64,000 bases of DNA. Source: Variovorax sp. Its GTDB lineage: Bacteria > Pseudomonadota > Gammaproteobacteria > Burkholderiales > Burkholderiaceae_C. Location of the stretch: positions 46,020-110,019 of the forward strand of contig JAGIAI010000037.1 in assembly GCA_017744935.1 (NCBI GenBank). Reading direction: 5' to 3'. The translations under genes and the position numbers were made by a program. This document shows, piece after piece, positions 25,754 to 33,314 of the stretch; position 1 is the first letter of the stretch; the number at the start of each line of letters is the position of its first letter. The notes beneath the pieces are model-generated. The model searched no databases and was not told where the DNA came from. It worked only from the letters and a program-made list of their open reading frames with translations.

Positions 25754-26980
25754 ATGACCGACTACAACAAGCTCGACGCCTGGATCGACGCCCACTTCGA
25801 CGAGGAAGTGCGCTTCCTGCAGGAAATGGTGCGCGTGCCCACCGACACGCCGCCCGGCAACAACGCGCCGCATGCCGAACGCACAGCGGAACTGATCAAG
25901 GCTTTCGGCTTCGAGGCCGAGAAGCATGCAGTGCCCGAGCAGGAGGTGAAGAACTACGGTCTCGAGTCCATCACGAACCTGATCGTGCGCCGCAAGTACG
26001 GCAACGGCGGGCGCACTGTCGCGCTGAATGCGCATGGCGACGTCGTGCCGCCCGGCGAGGGCTGGACGCACGACCCGTACGGCGGCGAGATCGAGGACGG
26101 CAGTCTCTACGGGCGAGCCGCCGCGGTCAGCAAGAGCGACTTCGCGAGCTTCACCTTCGCGCTGCGTGCGCTCGAGGCGGTCGCCAAGCCAACGCAAGGC
26201 AGTGTCGAACTGCACTTCACGTACGACGAGGAATTCGGCGGCATCCTCGGCCCGGGCTGGCTGCTCAAGAACGGCCTGACGAAGCCCGACCTGATGATCG
26301 CCGCAGGCTTCAGCTATGAAGTGGTCACTGCCCACAACGGCTGCCTGCAGATGGAGGTCACGGTGCACGGCAAGATGGCGCACGCCGCCATCCCGACGAC
26401 TGGTGTCGACGCGCTGCAGGGTGCGGTGAACATCCTCAATGCGCTCTATGCGCAAAACAAGCTCTACCAGGAAGTCACGTCGAAGGTCGAGGGCATCACG
26501 CACCCCTACCTCAACGTGGGCCTGATCGAAGGCGGCACCAACACCAACGTGGTCCCGGGCAAGGTTGTGTTCAAGCTCGACCGCCGGATGATTCCCGAAG
26601 AGAACCCGGTAGAAGTCGAAGCCAACATCCGCAAGGTGATTGCCGACAGCGCCGCGCAGATGCCCGGCATCACGGTCGAAATCAAGCGCATGCTGCTGGC
26701 CAATTCGATGAAGCCGCTGGCGGGCAACAAGCCGCTGGTCGATGCGATCCAGAAGCACGGCGAGACGATCTTCGGCGAGCCGATCAAGGCGATGGGCACG
26801 CCGCTCTACACCGACGTGCGGTTGTACGGCGAAGCGGGCATCCCTGGCGTGATCTACGGCGCAGGGCCGCGCACCGTGCTCGAATCGCATGCCAAGCGCA
26901 ACGACGAGCGCGTGGTGCTCGAGGACCTGCGCCGCGCGACCAAGGTGATCGCACGAACGCTCAGCGACCTGCTGTCCTGA
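25754..26980 (+). CDS. M20-family metallohydrolase, atypical metal motif
   Basis: A 408-residue M20 protein related to ArgE/DapE. The first metal motif LNAHGDVVPP (H94, D96) and the base motif YDEEFGG (E159, E160) are normal. Where most M20 enzymes have GRGxxDMKGG, with the metal-bridging Asp, this has GRAAAVSKSD, putting Val 125 at the bridging position. I believe a subfamily shares SKSD, so the site may be rebuilt rather than dead. It follows the UraD-AllC gene by four bases and is probably in the purine operon, but its substrate is unknown. ATG 25754 was chosen after the upstream stop. Confidence 0.85.
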   Translation: MTDYNKLDAWIDAHFDEEVRFLQEMVRVPTDTPPGNNAPHAERTAELIKAFGFEAEKHAVPEQEVKNYGLESITNLIVRRKYGNGGRTVALNAHGDVVPPGEGWTHDPYGGEIEDGSLYGRAAAVSKSDFASFTFALRALEAVAKPTQGSVELHFTYDEEFGGILGPGWLLKNGLTKPDLMIAAGFSYEVVTAHNGCLQMEVTVHGKMAHAAIPTTGVDALQGAVNILNALYAQNKLYQEVTSKVEGITHPYLNVGLIEGGTNTNVVPGKVVFKLDRRMIPEENPVEVEANIRKVIADSAAQMPGITVEIKRMLLANSMKPLAGNKPLVDAIQKHGETIFGEPIKAMGTPLYTDVRLYGEAGIPGVIYGAGPRTVLESHAKRNDERVVLEDLRRATKVIARTLSDLLS

Positions 26981-27194
26981 TCGGACGGGGGCCCAATCCG
27001 GCACGTGGCGTGCGGTCATTGAACGAGACTGCATCGCCCCGGCCTACACTCGCCCGCATGTACACCGTGACTGTCCGTCTTTGCTCAATGCTCGTCGCAG
27101 CAGATTCCTGAGCCCGGCGGTCCGTTTCCCTCCCTTTCTTGCGCAAACCATCGACCGCCGGGCATTTCTTCCGCGCGGCGACTGGAGTGCGTCA

Positions 27195-28166
27195 ATGCAT
27201 GCAACGAATTCCGGCGAACCCGTGTTCGCCGATCCTCATCACACCCTTCACGGCAGGCCGGAACGGATTCGCTCCATCCTCGCCGTGACTGATTTTTCCG
27301 TCCACGCGGGCCGCGCCCTTGAGCGTGCGGCCAGGCTAGCGGTCGAGCACGGCGCAACGCTCAGGCTGATGGTTGCGTCGATGGACGGCGAACCGCCGAG
27401 ACCCGATGCGGCGAGCCTGCTGGCGCAGTCCGCCGGCGCTCTGAATGCGCGCTTCCCGCACACAGTGAGAACCGTCAGCCAGACGGCCAACACACTGGCG
27501 GGCGTGGCAGACGAAGCACGATGCGCAGACCTCGTCGTGGTGGGGCAAGGTCGCGAGAACCGGCTCCTGGCATTCGTCCGCGGCATCGCGGCCGAACGAC
27601 TGGCGCGGCTCGTGCGCTGCCCGATCCTCGTGGTGCGGCAGGCGGCGCCAAGGTCGTACGACAGGATCCTCATAGCGGTGGACTTCAGCGACGACTCGAA
27701 GCAACTCGTGCGTTTCGCGTGTGACCTCGACAGCCGTGCGGACATCCAGCTCTTCCACGCTATCAGCTCGCGGGACGAAGCAAAGCTGCGCTCCGCTGAA
27801 GCATCTGCCCGTCAGGTTCGTGCGTACAGAGAGGAGTGCTTGCGATACGCGCGCAACCGCATCCTGTGGCTCACCGATTCGTTCGATGCGCGGCGCAATC
27901 GCGTGATGTCCACGATCGGCCACGGCGATCCTGCGCGACAGGCCATCGTGCAGCAGGAATATCTGCGCGCGGACCTTCTCGTGGTCGGGCGACGCCGGCG
28001 TTCACCGATCGCGGATTTCTTTCTTGGAAATGTGGCGGAGCGGGTACTCCGCTGGGCAACGAGCGATGTATTGATCGTGCCCCGAGACGCGCGGGCCGCG
28101 ACGGGTTTCGCGGCCGGGCAAAGATTGAAGACCGAAGGCCTTCGTCGTGCAGTTCAGGCGCGCTGA
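27195..28166 (+). CDS. Tandem universal stress protein
   Basis: A 323-residue protein with two UspA domains. The first (about 28-150) starts IRSILAVTDFSVHAGRALERA and ends VVVGQGRENRLLAFVRGIAAERLARLVRCPILVV. The second (about 155-300) starts YDRILIAVDFSDDSKQLV and ends LVVGRRRRSPIADFFLGNVAERVLR. The G-2x-G-9x-G ATP-binding motif is imperfect in both, so nucleotide binding is uncertain. The upstream frame is open, but ATG 27195 gives the usual N-terminus. It converges on a small gene whose 3' end overlaps it by 13 bases. Confidence 0.88.
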   Translation: MHATNSGEPVFADPHHTLHGRPERIRSILAVTDFSVHAGRALERAARLAVEHGATLRLMVASMDGEPPRPDAASLLAQSAGALNARFPHTVRTVSQTANTLAGVADEARCADLVVVGQGRENRLLAFVRGIAAERLARLVRCPILVVRQAAPRSYDRILIAVDFSDDSKQLVRFACDLDSRADIQLFHAISSRDEAKLRSAEASARQVRAYREECLRYARNRILWLTDSFDARRNRVMSTIGHGDPARQAIVQQEYLRADLLVVGRRRRSPIADFFLGNVAERVLRWATSDVLIVPRDARAATGFAAGQRLKTEGLRRAVQAR

Positions 28167-28348
28167 CCGCTGGGCAGCAGATACCCGTTGCGATAGACAC
28201 CGATGACGAGCCCACTGACTGAATCGGTGGGCCGTGCGGTGACGTATCTGCCGGCGCCGGCCTGGTAGACGACGATCGTGCAGGCGGAACTCTTGCTCAG
28301 GGTGCGGGCAACGCCAACGGCCTGGTTCGCGGTCTGGTAGGTGTTCAT
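28154..28348 (-). CDS. Small protein of unknown function (64 aa)
   Basis: MNTYQTANQAVGVARTLSKS is followed by a compact hydrophobic middle (ACTIVVYQAGAGRYVTARP) and GLVIGVYRNG. No family recognised. A GAGGA Shine-Dalgarno sits eight bases upstream of ATG 28348, a good sign of translation. It is the last of three small minus-strand genes with similar spacing, and its end overlaps the universal stress protein gene by 13 bases. The composition (beta-rich, small) would fit a surface-exposed or antitoxin-like fold, but this is not evidence of function. Confidence 0.55.
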   Translation of the reverse strand: MNTYQTANQAVGVARTLSKSSACTIVVYQAGAGRYVTARPTDSVSGLVIGVYRNGYLLPSGQRA

Positions 28349-28379
28349 CTTCGGTTCCTCGACGATTCGTAAGCCGGAC

Positions 28380-28628
28380 TCAGGCGCGGGCGACGGACAG
28401 GAGGCCGTCGATCGCGAGCACTACGCCTTCCTGTGCATCCTTGCTCGGCGCACCTTCGGTGAGCAGCTTGCGGATCAGGCCAAGTGTGTTGAGCAGTTCC
28501 GCTTCCATGTCGGTCAGGAGCGGGATCACTTCGAAGTGGGGGTACTTGCCCCGCGCGCCCATCGGCCTGCCGGGGCCTGAAAGATCGACGTTGTAGCCTT
28601 CGCTGATCGCTTCGTTCTGGGTTTTCAT
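28380..28628 (-). CDS. Small protein of unknown function (82 aa)
   Basis: Begins MKTQNEAISEGYNVDLSGPG. It contains a polar GPGRPMGARGKYPHF segment and a predicted amphipathic helix, LTDMEAELLNTLGLIRKLLTEG, followed by KDAQEGVVLAIDGLLSVARA. No match to a family I know. The Shine-Dalgarno is weak. It lies between two other small genes on the same strand (gaps of 31 and 101 bases), so a three-gene transcript is plausible. Confidence 0.55.
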   Translation of the reverse strand: MKTQNEAISEGYNVDLSGPGRPMGARGKYPHFEVIPLLTDMEAELLNTLGLIRKLLTEGAPSKDAQEGVVLAIDGLLSVARA

Positions 28629-28729
28629 GGCGTTGGGAGTGTGTTGAACAAACTGGGACGGAAGAGTCCGGCATCGCATCCTGCGGATTCGCTCCAAGCG
28701 GCGCGCGACGCGGCGGACGTGCAGACGGC

Positions 28730-29053
28730 TCACGGCAGCCTCATCAGATCGGACAGACGCTTGCCCATCGCCTGGATGCGGTTCTGCTTTTCAGCGCGGC
28801 GGCGGGCGACCATCTCCAACGCCTGGGCGACCGACTCGGCACCGAGATCTCCAAACGAAGTGCGATCACGCCAGGCGCTGGCCACTTCGGCGATCTGATC
28901 GTTGTCCAGGCGCTCGGGCGGCGGATTGGCGTTCACATGGGTAGCCACGGCCCGCGCGCGCTCGGAGGGCGGCAGGCTTGCGCGGAGAAGCCCCAGAAGC
29001 CCGTTGCTCGTCCACTGCGGTTTGGAGATGTTTCGTGCGTCCATGTAATACAT
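28730..29053 (-). CDS. Small protein of unknown function (107 aa)
   Basis: A mainly helical, charged protein: IAEVASAWRDRTSFGDLGAE and VAQALEMVARRRAEKQNRIQ. It starts MYYMDARNISKPQW at 29053, or at the fourth codon (29044). The start codon lies inside an ATGTAATACAT palindrome, with a second ATGTAAACAT dyad just upstream. That would suit autorepression by one of these proteins, although no helix-turn-helix is evident. It is the first gene of the small-gene trio. Confidence 0.55.
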   Translation of the reverse strand: MYYMDARNISKPQWTSNGLLGLLRASLPPSERARAVATHVNANPPPERLDNDQIAEVASAWRDRTSFGDLGAESVAQALEMVARRRAEKQNRIQAMGKRLSDLMRLP

Positions 29054-29070
29054 TGTGCCTATGTAAACAT
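29043..29070. promoter_or_regulatory. AT-rich promoter/operator region of the small-gene trio
   Basis: Two dyads, ATGTAATACAT (29043-29053) and ATGTAAACAT (29061-29070), share ATGTA/TACAT half-sites. On the minus strand a TTGTAA, 17-base spacer, CACAAT arrangement could be a weak sigma-70 promoter overlapping them. This short AT-rich patch is unlike the surrounding GC-rich DNA. Confidence 0.4.
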
Positions 29071-29253
29071 AAAGTTACAAGCGATCTCATTCAACTTTCT
29101 TCTTACGTTTTTCCCGGTGGGAACAAATTCACGAATTTTGGTCATTCGGCAGCCACAAACCCGCTCGCTCTCTTCGGGCCTCTCCTTCCGACAACTTGAG
29201 CCTGCCAGCCCTCCTCGCGATTGGCAGCACGGGTAAACACCGCCCCCAACGAC

Positions 29254-29600
29254 ATGCGGCGCGCGGTCAGCCGCACCAAGATTCGCTCCGCGCTATTGAC
29301 GTTGTCAAAGGACAAGCTGATCGATCCTTCCCGACAAGGGCGCCTTTGTGAGCAAGCCGAGCGTGCAGGAGGCGCGCGAAGTATTGGGTGTGCGGCGCAT
29401 CCTCGAAAGCGAAGTGGTCCGCCTGTTCGTCGCCCGTGCGACGGCGGCCGACTATCTGGCGCTGGAGAACGATCCGCACTGCTCCTCCGACGAGCATTCG
29501 GACTTCCTGCAGCTGTGCCGAAGCGGGGACGTCGAAGCGGCCGTTGCGAGCATGACCGAGCACTTGACGCGGATCGAAGCGAATCTACAGTTGACCAACG
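29254..29600 (+). pseudogene. Degraded GntR/FCD-family regulator
   Basis: Pieces of a GntR regulator remain in two frames. The first frame has VSRTKIRSALLTLSKDKLID, corresponding to the recognition helix region. After a one-base shift near 29336-29342, the second reads AFVSKPSVQEAREVLGVRRI, the hinge and start of the FCD domain. Then about 70 FCD residues are missing, and the frame continues DEHSDFLQL and VASMTEHLTRIEANLQLTN at the end. The N-terminal helix is also absent. It resembles the regulator at 22333, including SMTEHLTRIEANL against LMTEHLEHVEANL, so it may be a decayed paralog. Confidence 0.75.
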
Positions 29601-29622
29601 GCGCGCCGGACCGGCAGCCTGA

Positions 29623-31659
29623 TCAGCGGATGGATTCAAACGGGCGCAACAGCTTGAACTTGCGCCCTACCGGCTGCGATGTCTTGCCGCCCTTCGCAGC
29701 GCCGCCTTCCAGTCCGCAACCGGTGGCGACGCCGGCATCGCCAAGCAACGCCGGCGCGAGCAGCGACAGGCCGCCCGTCGCTGCGGCCACGCCATAGGTT
29801 GCTGCCTGCCGCACCGTGCCCTTAGGGTCGATGCTCAGTTCGGGACTCTCAAGCGGGCCCTTGAGCAGCATGAGCTGTACGAGGCTGCCCGGGTTCAGGT
29901 CCAGCCCCTTCTTCACCCGCGGCCGGAACTCGAGCTCGATCGTCTGCTTCGCCAGATCGATCTGGCCGATCGCCGCGACCGCGATCTGCCGGGTCTCCAT
30001 CGCGATGGAGCGGTCGATCGGCGCGACGCCATTGCGCAGTGGCAGACGCGCCAGCGCGCACTGCACGACGAGGTCGTCGCGCGAAGCCTGCTTGGGCAAC
30101 AGCACGTCGACAAGGCGCGCGACGACGTCCCGGTCGAGCGTCGCGGCCCGGCCGGTCAGCGCCACATCCCGCACCGAGAACTGCACATCGCCGTTCGATG
30201 AAGCGGCCATGCTGCGCGGCGTACGGCCGGTCATCGACAGCTTCGCGGCGAGGCTCGCGCGGCCGCCCTTGAACTGCTTGCCTCCGCCCCACATCCCGTC
30301 GAGGGCGTCGACCGACAGCGACCTGGCGGTCAGCTGAACTTCGGTCCGCGGCGCGGTCCCCTTGCTCAATGCGATCGCCAGGCTGCCCTTCACGTCCCCG
30401 CCGGCCACTCCGAAGGAAACTGGCTCGATCGTCAAACGTCCCTTGTCGGACACCGCATGTGCCCTCACGCCCGACAGCAGCGGCAGCCCCGGCACCGTGA
30501 GTCGATCGACGCCCAGCGCAACGCGCAGCGGAAACACCGGCAACGATTCGAACGTGATCACCGGCGCATCGCCGAAGAGCGGCTTGCGCGGCCCCGATTC
30601 CGCAGATACCGGCTTGCCTGCAGATCGACCCACGCCCCATTTGCCCAGGTCCACCTCCGCGCTCGAAAGGTCGACGTCCACGCTCGGTGTCGGCTGCTTG
30701 GCCATCCACGTGACCCGCCCATTGAGGAGTTGTCCGGCGAGCGACAGCTTCAGCGCGTCGAAACGCCATTCGTCGCCATTGCGCTGAAGATTGGCGCTGG
30801 CCTCGACAGGCATCGGCAGTGCAGCCACCACCTTCGACAGCTGCGACAGCGCCTGGGCGTTGTCGGCACGCACCGTCAGTTGGGCCGACAGCATTCCGGT
30901 GCGCGGGCCGACGCCCATGCCCCCCTTTGCGGTCATGAGGGCACCACCAGTCGCGAAGCGCAGGTTGAACGGCCATTCGTCCGTGCCCGACAAGAGGGTT
31001 GCCGGACGGCCGACGTCGCCTTCCGCCGTCCACTGTTGCGACCCGAGCTTGAAGGCGGCGCTCAGGCGGTCGCGATCACCCTGCCCCTCCAGGCTGAGTG
31101 ACTCGATGTCGATCTCGTCCAATGTTCCCTTGCCCGCATTGCGATAGCCGATGTGCACCTGCGAAAGCACGAGCCGGTCGAGCGCAAGCGGCGGCACAGC
31201 CGTCTTGCCGGTGGATGGCGCGCGCGGCGCCATCTGCCAGTTGTAGCGACCGGCTCCATCCGTTTCGAGCAGCACGTCGGCGCCATCCACCTCGATGCTG
31301 AGGATGCGGATCTTGCGATCGAGCAGATCCCTGAGCGACACATCGAACGCCGCGCGCTTGAAGCGGAACATGTCCGGCTGCGAACCCCACTCCGCGTTGG
31401 CAAGCGCGACGTTGTCCGCGCGCACTGCGATCGTCGGCAGCAGGCGGATCGACAGATCACCGTCGATGCGGAATGCGCGGCCCGTCGTAGCCGTGACCTG
31501 CTCGGCCAGTAGCGCGGAGATACGCGCCGGTGGAAAGGCCATGCGAAGCCCGATGGCCGCGGCCACCAGCAACACGACGATGACCGCCAGCACGATGCCG
31601 GCGATGCGCCAGCCGCGCCCACTCCTCTTGGGGACCATGACGCTGGTGGTGTCGGCCAT
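29623..31659 (-). CDS. AsmA-family protein
   Basis: A 678-residue inner-membrane-anchored periplasmic protein. A cytoplasmic tip and one transmembrane helix (about 17-42: WRIAGIVLAVIVVLLVAAAIGL) are followed by the AsmA N-terminal core (RISALLAEQVTATTGRAFRIDGDLSIRLLPTIAVRADNVALANAEWG) and a C-terminal AsmA_2 region (LNPGSLVQLMLLKGPLESPE). AsmA-like proteins are large beta-grooved lipid-transfer proteins between the membranes. The gene starts 16 bases after the DUF2939 gene and ends beside the GntR remnant. Confidence 0.9.
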   Translation of the reverse strand: MADTTSVMVPKRSGRGWRIAGIVLAVIVVLLVAAAIGLRMAFPPARISALLAEQVTATTGRAFRIDGDLSIRLLPTIAVRADNVALANAEWGSQPDMFRFKRAAFDVSLRDLLDRKIRILSIEVDGADVLLETDGAGRYNWQMAPRAPSTGKTAVPPLALDRLVLSQVHIGYRNAGKGTLDEIDIESLSLEGQGDRDRLSAAFKLGSQQWTAEGDVGRPATLLSGTDEWPFNLRFATGGALMTAKGGMGVGPRTGMLSAQLTVRADNAQALSQLSKVVAALPMPVEASANLQRNGDEWRFDALKLSLAGQLLNGRVTWMAKQPTPSVDVDLSSAEVDLGKWGVGRSAGKPVSAESGPRKPLFGDAPVITFESLPVFPLRVALGVDRLTVPGLPLLSGVRAHAVSDKGRLTIEPVSFGVAGGDVKGSLAIALSKGTAPRTEVQLTARSLSVDALDGMWGGGKQFKGGRASLAAKLSMTGRTPRSMAASSNGDVQFSVRDVALTGRAATLDRDVVARLVDVLLPKQASRDDLVVQCALARLPLRNGVAPIDRSIAMETRQIAVAAIGQIDLAKQTIELEFRPRVKKGLDLNPGSLVQLMLLKGPLESPELSIDPKGTVRQAATYGVAAATGGLSLLAPALLGDAGVATGCGLEGGAAKGGKTSQPVGRKFKLLRPFESIR

Positions 31660-31675
31660 GATGTCGCGAAGCCCG

Positions 31676-32299
31676 CTATTTCTTGAATGCCGAGGCCGGC
31701 ATCCTGATTTCAGTCAGCTTCCAGTCAACAAAGCCGCTGCGCTCGAACACCAGTCCGAGGCGCTCTGAATTGGGCTCCTCGGGCGTCGCCGGGTCGACCG
31801 CGAAGGCCGTGATGCGGCTGGCGCCTTGTCGGTCGATGATCCAGCGGGGCTTGTCGTTCGCCTGAGCGCCCTCGGCTGGCGGTGGCGAATTCTCCGGCGC
31901 AGCCTGCCCTGGAGCGGGAGCAGGCATCGGCGCCGGGTTTGTTGGCGCAGGCGCGGGTTGGGCGAGCCTCCCGTGGCTCATTGCAGCCATGACCGTTTCC
32001 GGCCGCACCATCACATCCACGAGCTGGTTGACCAGGCCCAATCCGATCATGCTGCCGAGCGCCGCAAGCGGATTGCCCGAATCCTGCGTGCCGAGCTTCT
32101 GCGCGACCAACGCCGAGAACTGGTCCTTCAGGCTTTCGCGCAACCTCGGGTAGTCGACGTGTCGGTTGAATTCTTCAGCGTCACCGTTGCGAGCCGCGGT
32201 CTGGATTTGGCGCAAGGCCAGAAACGGTGACCAATACCAGTACGCCGCGGCGCCAACCAGCAGAACCAAAACAACCGCGACGAGACTTTTGGATTTCAT
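31676..32299 (-). CDS. DUF2939 membrane-anchored protein
   Basis: A 207-residue protein with an N-terminal transmembrane anchor (KSLVAVVLVLLVGAAAYWYWSPF) directly followed by the DUF2939 signature LALRQIQTAARNGDAEEFNRHVDYPRLRESLKDQFSA. A Pro/Ala-rich linker lies around residues 115-145. Function unknown. ATG 32299 was preferred because the anchor begins there. It is transcribed ahead of asmA-like, 16 bases apart, so both may act in the envelope. Confidence 0.88.
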   Translation of the reverse strand: MKSKSLVAVVLVLLVGAAAYWYWSPFLALRQIQTAARNGDAEEFNRHVDYPRLRESLKDQFSALVAQKLGTQDSGNPLAALGSMIGLGLVNQLVDVMVRPETVMAAMSHGRLAQPAPAPTNPAPMPAPAPGQAAPENSPPPAEGAQANDKPRWIIDRQGASRITAFAVDPATPEEPNSERLGLVFERSGFVDWKLTEIRMPASAFKK

Positions 32300-32411
32300 G
32301 CAAGAGATTCTGCAACGTGTCATCCGACTTCGAGGTGGCGCGTTGAACGCTTTGACCAACCCGGATTTCCGAGTTGGCCAATCTCAAAAACCGTCACAAC
32401 ACCGATCTTTC

Positions 32412-32585
32412 ATGAAACGCACTCTCATCGCTCTTCTCGCTGCAGGCTTCGCACTGGCCGCTGGTTCCTCCTTCGCCCAGGCTCCGGCCGAACCCGGCGC
32501 CGCGCCGGCCGCCAAGACCAAGAAGCACAAGACGTCGTCGCACAAGACGGCACACAAGAAGTCCTCGAAGGCACACGCAGCCTGA
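32412..32585 (+). CDS. Small secreted Lys/His-rich protein
   Basis: A 57-residue precursor. The signal peptide MKRTLIALLAAGFALAAGSS ends near FAQ, leaving a mature peptide of about 34 residues rich in Lys, His, Ala and Ser with the repeated pattern KKHKTSSHKTAHKK. Similar tiny cationic periplasmic proteins are common in Burkholderiales. They may be structural or acid-stress related, but function is unknown. It has its own strong terminator 16 bases after the stop, so it is a monocistronic gene. Confidence 0.75.
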   Translation: MKRTLIALLAAGFALAAGSSFAQAPAEPGAAPAAKTKKHKTSSHKTAHKKSSKAHAA

Positions 32586-32600
32586 GATGAACGAAGCAAG

Positions 32601-32625
32601 AAAGGCCCCTTCGGGGGCTTTTCTG
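32601..32625 (+). terminator. Rho-independent terminator after the Lys/His-rich protein gene
   Basis: A stem AAAGGCCCC/GGGGCTTTT closed by a TTCG tetraloop (one G-T pair), running into TTTTC. The T-tract overlaps the right arm. It is directly downstream of the 57-residue gene and before the converging membrane-protein gene. Confidence 0.85.
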
Positions 32626-32635
32626 CTTCTGGGGC

Positions 32636-33310
32636 CTAGCGGATCAATGCGGTCGCGATGCCCGCAAGGCCCGCAGCGATGAGGCCGAGCGCCCACGCGA
32701 AGTCGAGGTCGACCCACGCGCCGCGCAACGCGCGAAGGCCCAGGTAGCGGTAGACGATCCACGCCGCGCCCAGCCCGGCTCCGATCATCGCCGCCGTGTG
32801 CACCAGCGAAACAGTCACGGCGATCCCGATGCTGGAGCGCATCAGTTCCATGACCGTGGCATGACCGGGCAAGCCGGCAGGCACGGCTGGCGGCGTCTCG
32901 CAAAGGCCCATGAGAATGGGCAGCAGCATCAAGGCGGCCCCATGCGCGGTTGCCATCAGAAAAGACCACAGTGCCAGTTGCGTCGGCCGCACGCGATTCA
33001 GCCAGCGGTGGTGATGCCGCCGTGCCAGCCGCCACACGCCGAACGAGAGCACCAGCAGACCCGCGCCGACGCGTAGCTCCTGGTTCCATCGCAACATCCA
33101 AGCAAGCGTCGCGAAGGGCACGAGTACCAGCGCCATAGCGAGCAGATGGCCCGCCCCGAGCGGCAGCCACGTCGCGAAGACCGCGGTGTCGCGCTTTTCT
33201 CCCAGTCCGTTGGCCACGGCGAGAGGCCAGCCCATGGCCGGATTCAGGCCATGAAAGACCCCGACCGCCACGACGCCGGCCCAGAGCGAAGCGGTGGTGA
33301 CGGCGTCCAC
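32636..33310 (-). CDS. Polytopic membrane protein next to methanethiol oxidase gene
   Basis: A 224-residue protein with six or so helices and conserved-looking polar helix motifs: GVFHGLNPAMGWPLAVANGL in helix 1, LGAGHLLAMALVLVPF in helix 2, RRHHHRWL between helices and MATAHGAALMLLPIL. The intramembrane His residues suggest metal handling, possibly copper or nickel transport, but no family is recognised with certainty. It starts at GTG 33310, four bases after the upstream stop, so it is co-translated with the SBP56 gene. The open frame further upstream lies in that gene. Confidence 0.7.
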   Translation of the reverse strand: MDAVTTASLWAGVVAVGVFHGLNPAMGWPLAVANGLGEKRDTAVFATWLPLGAGHLLAMALVLVPFATLAWMLRWNQELRVGAGLLVLSFGVWRLARRHHHRWLNRVRPTQLALWSFLMATAHGAALMLLPILMGLCETPPAVPAGLPGHATVMELMRSSIGIAVTVSLVHTAAMIGAGLGAAWIVYRYLGLRALRGAWVDLDFAWALGLIAAGLAGIATALIR

Positions 33311-33314
33311 TGCG

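Noticed and set aside
23842..25755. A 637-codon open frame on the minus strand opposite the UraD-AllC gene
   Set aside because: No domain, and the plus strand encodes conserved UraD and AllC motifs over its length.
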